A stretch of DNA of 64,000 bases from Pseudomonas sp. SCB32. Lineage in GTDB: Bacteria > Pseudomonadota > Gammaproteobacteria > Pseudomonadales > Pseudomonadaceae. Each line of letters starts with the position of its first letter. The first letter of the stretch is position 1. The stretch lies in assembly GCF_009189165.1 (NCBI RefSeq), contig NZ_CP045118.1, positions 5,766,001-5,830,000 on the forward strand, written 5' to 3'. Positions 1-6,894 of the stretch are shown in pieces. The position numbers and the translations under genes were made by a program. The notes below the pieces were generated by a model that made no database searches, was not told the DNA's origin, and saw nothing but the letters and a program-made list of their open reading frames with translations.

Positions 1-2097
1 AAGGCCAACGTCGAGCTGAACCTCAAGGGCGATATCGGATGGAGCCTGTTCCCCTGGCTGGGCCTGGAGCTCCACGACACCAGCGTGGCCACCCTGCAGG
101 CGCCCACCCAGCCGTTCGCCGACGTGCAGCTGCTGGGTATGTCGGTCCGCGTATTGCCGCTGCTGCGCAAGGAACTGCAGATGAGCGACATACGCGTCGA
201 AGGCCTGAACCTCAGCCTGAACCGCGATAAAAATGGCGTCGGCAACTGGGAAAACATCGGCAAGCCCGCCCAACCGGCCAGCGGCGCCACCGCCGCCCCG
301 CAACCGGCGCCCGCCCCAAGCGAACCGGCCAAGCCGGCCGCCACAGCAGCGCACCAGCCGATGAAGCTCGACATCGACAGCCTGACGGTGAAGAACGCCC
401 GCATCGACTATGCGGACGCCCAGAGCGACAAGAACTACACGGTCGAAGGCATCGAGCTGACCACCGGCGCCATCCACGAGGGGAGCAACATCCCGGTCAA
501 GTTCAGCGCCTACCTGGGCAGCAACCAGCCGGTGATCCGCGCCCGCACCGAACTGACCGGCAACCTGCGCTTCGACCGCGCGCTCAAGCGCTATTCGCTG
601 GAAGACACCAAGCTTTCCGGCGAGATCTCCGGCGACCCGTTCCAGGGCAAGACCGCCAGCTACAGCGCCCAGGGCCAGCTGGTGCTCGACCAGGCGGCCC
701 AAATCGCCGAGTGGAACGGCCTGAAGGTCACCGTCAACCAGCTCCGTGCCCTCGGCGAGATCAAGGCCCGCGAGCTGGACAAGGAACCGAAGCTCGACGG
801 CGGCCTGTCGCTGGCGCCGTTCAACCTGCGCGAATTCCTCAACGGCATCGGCCAGACCCTGCCGGAGATGGCCGACGCCAACACCCTGACCAAGCTGGAG
901 CTGTCCACCCGCCTGGCCGGTACCCGCAACAGCCTGGACCTTGGCGACATCAAGCTGAAGCTCGACGACAGCAACTTCAGCGGCAACCTCGGCATCGCCG
1001 ACCTCAGCAAGCAGGCCATCCACGCCCAGCTGAACGGCGACCGCCTGGACCTCGACCGCTACCTGCCGGCCAAAGCCGCCAAGGCCCAGGAGGCCACCAG
1101 CGCCGCGCGCAAGGCCGAGGTCGAGGCCACCACCAACAGCGCCCTGCAGGGCGACACCCCGCTGCCCAACGCGCCGACCCAGCACGCCTGGAGCGACGCG
1201 CCGATGCTGCCGGTAGCCAAGCTGCGCACCCTCGACCTGGACATCGCCCTGCAACTCGGCCAGCTGACCCTCGACAAGCTGCCGATCGAGAACGCCAGCC
1301 TCAAGCTGCACGGCCAGGACGGCCTGCTCACCCTCGACGACATGCGCGGCGAGCTCTACGACGGCAAGTTCAACGCCACCGCCAGCCTCGACGTACGCCA
1401 GGACGTACCGCTGCTCAAGGCGCAGAAGCACATCAGCAACGTTCCGGTGGATCGCCTGCTCGAATCCCAGGGCCAGAAGCCGCCCGTGAAGGGCCTGCTC
1501 GACCTGGATGCGGACATCACCACCCAGGGCGCCAGCCAGAAGGCCTGGATCGACAACCTCAATGGCACCGCGCACTTCGTCCTGACCCAGGGCGTACTGC
1601 TCAATGCCAACCTGGAACAGCAACTCTGCCAGGGCATCGCCACCCTCAACCGCAAGGCCCTCGAAGGGACCCACGGTGGGAAGGACACACCGTTCCGCGA
1701 ATTGCAGGGCAACCTGGTGTTCAAGAACGGCGTGGCCAGCAACCCGGACCTGAAGGCGAGCATCCCCGGCCTGACGGTCAAGGGTAATGGCGACATCGAC
1801 CTGCGCGTGCTGGGCATGGATTACCGCATCGGCGTGATCATCGAAGGCGACAAGAGCGACATGCCCGACCCTGCGTGCCAGGTGAACAAGCGGCTCGTCG
1901 GCATCGAATGGCCGCTGCACTGCCGCGGCCCGCTGGAGCTGGGCGCCAAGGCCTGCCGCCTGGACAAGGACGGTCTGGGCAAGATCGCCGGGCAACTGGC
2001 CGGCGACCGGCTGAACGAAAAACTCGAAGAGAAGTTCGGCGACAAGGTCAGTCCCGAGCTCAAAGACGCACTCAAAGGGCTGCTCAAGAAGAAATGA
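1..2097 (+). CDS. AsmA family protein (5' partial)
   Basis: The frame is open from the first base, so the N-terminus and its expected membrane anchor lie upstream; 698 residues are visible, ending at TGA 2095-2097. AsmA-family proteins are inner-membrane-anchored, beta-rich periplasmic proteins linked to envelope lipid homeostasis and outer-membrane assembly. The first visible residues contain GDIGWSLFPWLGLEL, typical of the AsmA N-terminal repeat region. An Ala/Pro-rich linker lies near residues 90-118, and the C-terminal half has the long alternating beta pattern of the AsmA domain, ending in a Lys-rich tail. The stop overlaps the mutY start (ATGA), so the two are probably co-transcribed. 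The family call is firm; the exact substrate is unknown. Confidence 0.88.
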   Translation, partial: KANVELNLKGDIGWSLFPWLGLELHDTSVATLQAPTQPFADVQLLGMSVRVLPLLRKELQMSDIRVEGLNLSLNRDKNGVGNWENIGKPAQPASGATAAPQPAPAPSEPAKPAATAAHQPMKLDIDSLTVKNARIDYADAQSDKNYTVEGIELTTGAIHEGSNIPVKFSAYLGSNQPVIRARTELTGNLRFDRALKRYSLEDTKLSGEISGDPFQGKTASYSAQGQLVLDQAAQIAEWNGLKVTVNQLRALGEIKARELDKEPKLDGGLSLAPFNLREFLNGIGQTLPEMADANTLTKLELSTRLAGTRNSLDLGDIKLKLDDSNFSGNLGIADLSKQAIHAQLNGDRLDLDRYLPAKAAKAQEATSAARKAEVEATTNSALQGDTPLPNAPTQHAWSDAPMLPVAKLRTLDLDIALQLGQLTLDKLPIENASLKLHGQDGLLTLDDMRGELYDGKFNATASLDVRQDVPLLKAQKHISNVPVDRLLESQGQKPPVKGLLDLDADITTQGASQKAWIDNLNGTAHFVLTQGVLLNANLEQQLCQGIATLNRKALEGTHGGKDTPFRELQGNLVFKNGVASNPDLKASIPGLTVKGNGDIDLRVLGMDYRIGVIIEGDKSDMPDPACQVNKRLVGIEWPLHCRGPLELGAKACRLDKDGLGKIAGQLAGDRLNEKLEEKFGDKVSPELKDALKGLLKKK

Positions 2098-3161
2098 CCC
2101 CGGAACGTTTCAATTCGGCGGTGCTCGACTGGTTCGACCACCATGGCCGCCATGACTTGCCCTGGCAGCAGAACATCACGCCCTACCGGGTGTGGATCTC
2201 GGAAATCATGCTGCAGCAGACCCAGGTAGCCACTGTGATGGGCTACTACGACCGCTTCATGGGCGCACTGCCGACGGTGGCGGACCTCGCCAACGCGCCG
2301 GAAGACGAAGTGCTGCACCTGTGGACGGGCCTGGGCTACTACACCCGCGCGCGCAACCTGCACAAGACCGCGAAGCTGGTGATGGAGCGCCACGGCGGCG
2401 AATTCCCCCGCGATGCCGAGCAGCTCGCCGAGCTGCCTGGTATCGGCCGCTCCACCGCCGGCGCCATCGCCAGCATCTCCATGGGCCTGCGCGCGCCGAT
2501 CCTCGACGGCAACGTCAAGCGCGTGCTGGCGCGCTACCTGGCCTGCGATGGCTATCCGGGCGAGCCCAAGGTGGCCAGGCAACTGTGGGACGCCGCCGAA
2601 CGCTTCACCCCGCACGACCGGGTCAACCACTACACCCAAGCGATGATGGACCTGGGCGCCACCCTCTGCACCCGCAGCAAGCCGAGCTGCCTGCTCTGCC
2701 CGCTGCGCGAGGGCTGCCGTGCGCACCTGCTGGGACGCGAGAGCGACTTCCCGGTGCCCAAGCCGCGCAAGGAACTGCCGCGCAAGCGCACTCTGATGCC
2801 GATCCTGGCCAACCGCGAGGGCGACATCCTGCTTTATCGCCGCCCGTCGACCGGCCTCTGGGGAGGACTGTGGAGCTTCCCCGAACTGGACGACCTGGCC
2901 GCTCTCGATCCACTGGCCCAGCGCCACGCCCTGCGCCTGGGCGAACGCCGCGAGCTGCCCGGCGTGACCCACACCTTCAGCCACTTCCAGCTGGCCATCG
3001 AGCCCTGGCTGGTGCGCGTCGAGGACGCAGCCCCCGCCGTGGCCGAGGCCGACTGGCTCTGGTATAACCTCGCCACCCCGCCGCGGCTCGGCCTTGCCGC
3101 CCCGGTGAAAAAGCTGCTCAAACGAGCCGCCGACGTGTTGAATGCAGGAGAAATGTCATGA
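2094..3161 (+). CDS. mutY: MutY A/G-specific adenine DNA glycosylase
   Basis: Removes adenine mispaired with 8-oxoguanine or guanine in base-excision repair. The 355-residue product has Glu37 (in [11 protein letters not shown]) and Asp138 (in LDGNVKRV, after the helix-hairpin-helix [13 protein letters not shown]), matching the catalytic residues of E. coli MutY. Four cysteines at 192, 199, 202 and 208 (C-x6-C-x2-C-x5-C) form the [4Fe-4S] site at the same numbering as in E. coli. The C-terminal third is the NUDIX-like 8-oxoG recognition domain (residues about 230-350). The start is set by the ATGA overlap with the asmA stop. It overlaps yggX by 4 bp, the usual gammaproteobacterial pairing. Confidence 0.97.
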   Translation: MTPERFNSAVLDWFDHHGRHDLPWQQNITPYRVWISEIMLQQTQVATVMGYYDRFMGALPTVADLANAPEDEVLHLWTGLGYYTRARNLHKTAKLVMERHGGEFPRDAEQLAELPGIGRSTAGAIASISMGLRAPILDGNVKRVLARYLACDGYPGEPKVARQLWDAAERFTPHDRVNHYTQAMMDLGATLCTRSKPSCLLCPLREGCRAHLLGRESDFPVPKPRKELPRKRTLMPILANREGDILLYRRPSTGLWGGLWSFPELDDLAALDPLAQRHALRLGERRELPGVTHTFSHFQLAIEPWLVRVEDAAPAVAEADWLWYNLATPPRLGLAAPVKKLLKRAADVLNAGEMS

Positions 3162-3430
3162 CCCGACTGGTGATGTGCCGCAAGTACAAAGAAGAGCTGC
3201 CCGGCCTCGATCGCGCGCCCTATCCCGGAGCCAAGGGCCAGGACATCTTCGAGCACGTCTCGAAGAAGGCCTGGGAAGAGTGGCAGAAGCACCAGACCAT
3301 GCTGATCAACGAGCGTCGTCTGAACATGATGAATGCCGAGGATCGCAAGTTCCTCAGCGCCGAAATGGACAAGTTCCTTTCCGGCGAGGAATACGCGCAG
3401 GCCGAGGGCTACGTCCCGCCCAGCGCGTAA
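3158..3430 (+). CDS. yggX: YggX Fe(II)-trafficking / oxidative damage protection protein
   Basis: Small cytosolic protein (90 residues) that limits oxidative damage to Fe-S clusters and is proposed to traffic Fe(II). The N-terminal [18 protein letters not shown] with its single conserved Cys7, and the helical body with [10 protein letters not shown], match the family at full length. AGGAG lies 7 bases before the ATG, and the ATG overlaps the mutY stop. Its position directly behind mutY joins two oxidative-stress functions in one operon with asmA. Confidence 0.95.
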   Translation: MTRLVMCRKYKEELPGLDRAPYPGAKGQDIFEHVSKKAWEEWQKHQTMLINERRLNMMNAEDRKFLSAEMDKFLSGEEYAQAEGYVPPSA

Positions 3431-3466
3431 GCTTCGGTATTATTTGAAAAATTTTTCGTGGCACGC

Positions 3467-3495
3467 TTGACACCCCTCCCGAAAACCCGTTTAAT
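3467..3495 (+). promoter_or_regulatory. Sigma-70 promoter of tRNA-Phe
   Basis: TTGACA at 3467-3472, a 17-base spacer, and TTTAAT at 3490-3495. The tRNA begins 13 bases after the -10, giving a very short 5' leader. This is a near-consensus promoter in the right place. Confidence 0.75.
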
Positions 3496-3507
3496 GCGCG
3501 CCACGTT

Positions 3508-3583
3508 GCCCAGGTAGCTCAGTTGGTAGAGCAGGGGATTGAAAATCCCCGTGTCGGCGGTTCGATTCCGTCCCTGGGCACCA
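3508..3583 (+). tRNA. tRNA-Phe (GAA)
   Basis: A 76-base cloverleaf with the acceptor stem GCCCAGG paired to CCTGGGC, D-arm TAGCTCAGTTGGTAGAGC, anticodon GAA at 3541-3543 in a TTGAAAA loop, T-arm GGTTCGATTCC, and an encoded CCA. It lies just upstream of an inserted three-gene cassette, but I found no second copy of its 3' end, so use of this tRNA as an attachment site is not demonstrated. Confidence 0.97.
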
Positions 3584-3590
3584 CCTTTCA

Positions 3591-3620
3591 CTTTCAGGTG
3601 GTGCCAGCATTACCTGAAAG
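3591..3620. repeat. 9-bp inverted repeat behind tRNA-Phe
   Basis: CTTTCAGGT (3591-3599) and ACCTGAAAG (3612-3620) are perfect inverted copies around a 12-base loop, immediately before the terminator. It may help 3' processing of the tRNA transcript or be part of its terminator structure. Confidence 0.45.
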
Positions 3621-3627
3621 TCTCAAG

Positions 3628-3651
3628 AAGCCCGCCTAGTGCGGGCTTTTT
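3628..3651 (+). terminator. Rho-independent terminator of tRNA-Phe
   Basis: AAGCCCGC (3628-3635) pairs with GCGGGCTT (3641-3648) around CTAGT, followed by a T run. It ends the tRNA transcript. The other strand has an A-rich side that could also stop the nat operon arriving from the right. Confidence 0.8.
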
Positions 3652-3742
3652 GTTGTCCGCGCTTTTCACCTCCCTGCAATCCGGGGGAACCGGATGGGAC
3701 CACCTCGGTCATCAGCGATATTCCAGAGCCACGGAGCCCTGT

Positions 3743-4573
3743 TCAGGCGATGGCCTGGATCTTTTCCCAGACGCGGCCTGGCTCGGGAACATCGAGGCTG
3801 AAAGTCGAGCTGAAGATATCCGCAAGATGCTCCGCACCCGTGATGCGCTGCTCGCTGACGCTGCCTGCCGTTACGCGGCGCAGGCAATCGTTCTTCAGGG
3901 CGACATAGCCATCCGCGGTATGCCGCAGGATCGCCAGCGCGCTTGTGAACGGCGAGCCGGGATCCTTCATCAGCCAGTCACGCGAAGCGGCAATGGCGGT
4001 TTCGTCGCTGTGATCGGGGCGGAAGTCGAAGCTGTGCGCGAGTCCATTCGCATGGTTATTGAAGCGCAACCAACCGTCGTCCGTGGGCCGGATCGAAAAA
4101 TCGAAGCCGCGCTGGCTGATCGGCCCGACGGCAAGCGGCACAGGTTCGACGATGGCATCCGCCAGGCCCACCTCGGCAAGGTAAGGCCGGTCGAGATCGA
4201 CGCGCAGCGTCAGATGATTGCCGATGGCGATGTCGCCGATCAGTTCACGGTTGACGCCGCCGCACAGGCGGGTGACGCGAAAACCGAGCGCGGCGAGCGC
4301 CGCGCCGAACAGACCATTCATCTCATAGCACCAGCCGCCGCGCCCGCCCTCCACCATTTTGGCGAAGGCGACGGCCGGAACGATCGAGGACGGCCATCCC
4401 ATGAAGGCATCCAGCGCCTCCCAGGTGAAGGCCATGAGATGGGCTCGATGAAGTTTCGCCAGGCCGTCGGCATCGAGAGACACCGGCTGGCCGACCCCGA
4501 TCCTTGCGAGATAGGCGTCCAGTTGGCTGGACGTCAGGGGCATTCCATTTTCGCTTGAAGAGTTGCAATTCAT
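3743..4573 (-). CDS. Arylamine N-acetyltransferase family protein
   Basis: NAT-family enzymes move acetyl from acetyl-CoA to arylamines, arylhydrazines and N-hydroxyarylamines through a Cys-His-Asp triad. The 276-residue product shows the nucleophile motif RGGWCYEMNGLF with Cys82, then His120 in GNHLTLRVD, at the usual Cys-to-His spacing of 38. The third position, normally Asp in DVGFG, is Glu134 (AEVGLAD). This is a conservative change that could alter activity. Start chosen at 4573 because AGGAGG lies 7 bases upstream on the minus strand; an ATG ten codons later has no such site. It is the last gene of a tetR-GT-nat operon, 59 bp behind the glycosyltransferase. Family assignment is firm; substrate unknown. 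Confidence 0.88.
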   Translation of the reverse strand: MNCNSSSENGMPLTSSQLDAYLARIGVGQPVSLDADGLAKLHRAHLMAFTWEALDAFMGWPSSIVPAVAFAKMVEGGRGGWCYEMNGLFGAALAALGFRVTRLCGGVNRELIGDIAIGNHLTLRVDLDRPYLAEVGLADAIVEPVPLAVGPISQRGFDFSIRPTDDGWLRFNNHANGLAHSFDFRPDHSDETAIAASRDWLMKDPGSPFTSALAILRHTADGYVALKNDCLRRVTAGSVSEQRITGAEHLADIFSSTFSLDVPEPGRVWEKIQAIA

Positions 4574-4632
4574 ATTCCGACCTCCTTTCGATGGACCGTT
4601 TTCGAGGTTTCAGCGCAATCGGCGGGTACAGA

Positions 4633-5952
4633 TCACGCGACGGACTGAGTGTTTGCGCAAGCCACCCTTGCGAAGTCCTCGATCTCTGCGACGAGCCGCG
4701 CCGGCCCCGGACCTTCTTCGGCGATAGCACGCCCAAGCGCCAACGCCCGCTCGGAAAAGCTCGTGTCGGAAAGGACGTGCCGCACGGCCTCGCCGAACAT
4801 TTGCGGGGGTATCGATGGATCGAGGCGCAGGCCCGCCCCGTGATATTCCACGCGCGCGGCGTTGTCGTTCTGATCACGCCCCATTGGCAGGATGACGAGA
4901 GGGACGCCGTGGTGCAGCGAGCGCATGACCGTGCCGTGCCCGCCGTGGGTAACCACGGCACGGGCCCTGGTCAGAATTTCATCATGTGCTGCGCCGGGAA
5001 GAATGGTGACATTCGCCGGCGCTTGCAGGCGAAGTCCCTCGAGCGCCTTGCCAAGCGTGACGACAACCTGGACCGACTCCCCGGCCAAACCGGATATCAC
5101 CCGCTGGAGCACATCGGCCTGCCCCTGATTGGTGGTGCTGAACGATACGAGCACGAGCGGCCGCATCTCGCGCACTGGCGGACTCGCCCAACGCTCCTTG
5201 GCCCAGCTCGGCAACTCCAGCAGCGGCCCCACATAGCGCACATAGTCCGGCAGGCGCTCGGTGGGGAAGTCGAAGCGGCTGCTGGTGGCCAGGAGATGGC
5301 GGCCGGCGCGCAAGGGCTGTTCGTGGACATGGGCCAGCGGCGCGACGCCAAAATGAGCGCGGGCAGCGTTGAGACCCGGCAGGAAGCCGTCCCATACTTG
5401 CTCGACCCGCGCCGAAACTTCCGCATCGCGCACCCGCTCCGCGACCGACCGGGCGGGCTGAAAGCCCGGACCGAACGGAGGATGCCCAGGGAGAGGCCAG
5501 AGCGAGATGTTGCTTGCGAGGAGGGCCGTCGGAACTCTCGCCACTTCGCCCGCAAGCATGCTGCCGAACAGCAGATCCGAGCCCAGAATGAGATCGGACG
5601 GCTCCGCTGCCAACGCTTCGAGAATATCCTCGGCATAGGATTGCGCGGGGCCGACGAAGATCCGCTCACACCCTCTTTGGAAGCCGGCCAGGGAATCGAC
5701 AGCTTCCCAATCTCGCACGAAGCAGCTTTCGGGTGAGCGATCAGGACGGTTCGGGGCGCGCTTCCATGGCAGGAATCGAGCGCCCGCCTCGATCGCCTCC
5801 GCTCGCATCGTGTCGTCGGCAACAAGGCGCACGTCATGCCCACGGCCGGCGAGGGCTCGGACGGCAGCAAGCGTCGGCGGCACGTTGCCACCGCCCTCCC
5901 AGCCGACTATCAGGACGCGTAGACGCGGCCCCGCATCTGTCACCTTTATCAT
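4633..5952 (-). CDS. GT1-family (macrolide/UDP-glucuronosyltransferase-like) glycosyltransferase
   Basis: A 439-residue GT-B enzyme of the MGT/UGT class, which attaches a sugar from a nucleotide donor to small lipophilic acceptors. The C-terminal donor-binding signature is clear: THGGHGT at 335-341, then HHGVPLVILPMGRDQNDNA ending with Asp360-Gln361. The N-terminal loop reads GGGNVPP, so the position of the usual catalytic His (GHVNP) is Asn23 by eye; I recall a GGNVPP subfamily among bacterial GT1 proteins, but its chemistry is not known to me. AAAGGA precedes the ATG by 8 bases. It sits 30 bp behind tetR and 59 bp ahead of nat. Likely role: conjugation of a xenobiotic or antibiotic (inference from context). 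Confidence 0.85.
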   Translation of the reverse strand: MIKVTDAGPRLRVLIVGWEGGGNVPPTLAAVRALAGRGHDVRLVADDTMRAEAIEAGARFLPWKRAPNRPDRSPESCFVRDWEAVDSLAGFQRGCERIFVGPAQSYAEDILEALAAEPSDLILGSDLLFGSMLAGEVARVPTALLASNISLWPLPGHPPFGPGFQPARSVAERVRDAEVSARVEQVWDGFLPGLNAARAHFGVAPLAHVHEQPLRAGRHLLATSSRFDFPTERLPDYVRYVGPLLELPSWAKERWASPPVREMRPLVLVSFSTTNQGQADVLQRVISGLAGESVQVVVTLGKALEGLRLQAPANVTILPGAAHDEILTRARAVVTHGGHGTVMRSLHHGVPLVILPMGRDQNDNAARVEYHGAGLRLDPSIPPQMFGEAVRHVLSDTSFSERALALGRAIAEEGPGPARLVAEIEDFARVACANTQSVA

Positions 5953-5982
5953 TGCCTTGGTCCTTTCTCGATGGAGAGCGGA

Positions 5983-6579
5983 TCAGTTCGTCTCATCCTC
6001 ACGCAGCAGGCGCTCAATCGCCTGCGTCATGAGCCGGCGAGTCTCCGTCGCCGAATGTCCCTGCGCCCGACGCAGCAGATGCCAGATCCAAACATCGGTC
6101 TGGGCCAGCAACTGCGCGAGCCGATCCTTGCGAGCCTGGTCGTCGAGCCTGTCGAGCCAGACCCTGAACATGTCTTCGATCCACTCGCGATGGCCTTTAC
6201 GACCACGATCGAGGACGGCAGCGAATTCGGGAATGCGGGCTTCCTGCCCGAGTGTCCGCACGAGGATGTCGCCGGTGCGCTCATAGTCGTCCGTCAGGAA
6301 CGCGACGATGTCGGCCACGCTTTCGGCGGGCGTGCCCCAGCGCTGGGCTCGGATCGAGGCATCCATCCGGGTCGCCATGGCGCTGAGCACACCGACCTTG
6401 CTGCCGAAACGCCGTATCACGGTTTGTCGGGTGGTACGGGCGGCGGCGGCGATGTCGTCGAGGGTGACTTCATCGAACCAACGCTCTGCGAGGAGCGCGA
6501 TCAACGCGTCGACGATCTGTCGCTCGGTATCCTGAACCGCATCGGCACGCGCCGACTGGCGATAGTCTCGAGGAGGCAT
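5983..6579 (-). CDS. TetR family transcriptional regulator
   Basis: A 198-residue one-component regulator. The N-terminal HTH is at residues 39-60 (VTLDDIAAAARTTRQTVIRR) and is followed by an all-helical ligand domain with several Trp residues (WIEDMFRVWLDRL, DVWIWHLL), suggesting a hydrophobic ligand. It is the first gene of a co-directional operon with the glycosyltransferase and NAT genes, so a repressor controlling its own operon is the simplest model. A palindrome at 6592-6620 lies 12 bases upstream of its ATG. AGGAGG-like sequence on the minus strand lies downstream of that start rather than upstream, so the ribosome site is weak. Confidence 0.9.
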   Translation of the reverse strand: MPPRDYRQSARADAVQDTERQIVDALIALLAERWFDEVTLDDIAAAARTTRQTVIRRFGSKVGVLSAMATRMDASIRAQRWGTPAESVADIVAFLTDDYERTGDILVRTLGQEARIPEFAAVLDRGRKGHREWIEDMFRVWLDRLDDQARKDRLAQLLAQTDVWIWHLLRRAQGHSATETRRLMTQAIERLLREDETN

Positions 6580-6591
6580 GCTGTCACCCTT

Positions 6592-6620
6592 ATTTCGTAT
6601 TACTCAATGTAACGCGAAAT
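6592..6620 (-). promoter_or_regulatory. Putative TetR operator and promoter of the tetR-GT-nat operon
   Basis: Inverted repeat with 12-base arms, ATTTCGTATTAC and GTAACGCGAAAT, separated by 5 bases, with 2 mismatched positions. On the minus strand TTGACC lies just upstream (about 6626-6631) and TACATT falls inside the repeat, so a bound dimer would cover the -10 region. The spacer between these boxes is short (15), so the promoter call is tentative. The palindrome itself is plain. Confidence 0.6.
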
Positions 6621-6674
6621 CCAGAGGGTCAACACGAGACACGATGAGCGGAGTTGCAATGTCAGCCACCTCAA

Positions 6675-6704
6675 AGCCCCTGAAGTCGTGAGAACTCAGG
6701 GGCT
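6675..6704. terminator. Hairpin between the inserted operon and the sulfatase-fold gene
   Basis: AGCCCCTGA (6675-6683) pairs perfectly with TCAGGGGCT (6696-6704). The T run is poor on the plus strand; on the minus strand it is followed by CTTTG. It could insulate the tetR promoter or be a remnant terminator. Confidence 0.45.
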
Positions 6705-6894
6705 ATTCAGTTCCCGCCCGTACCAGCCGCTCCCCACCCCGGAATATCCGCACGATTCGTGTCGAATGATTGCCGAACTACACTGTCTACTGGCACGTAG
6801 CACGTCGTTCTTTCAGAATCATGACAAACTGGTCGATTCCCGCTTGCTTGGCGGGATACCTTCCGGGCGTTCGATGTTTGGTAACGGAGTCACT

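Noticed and set aside
3508..6704. tRNA-Phe as an integration site with att repeats around the tetR-GT-nat cassette
   Set aside because: No second copy of the tRNA 3' end was found near 6600-6900, and there is no integrase gene.
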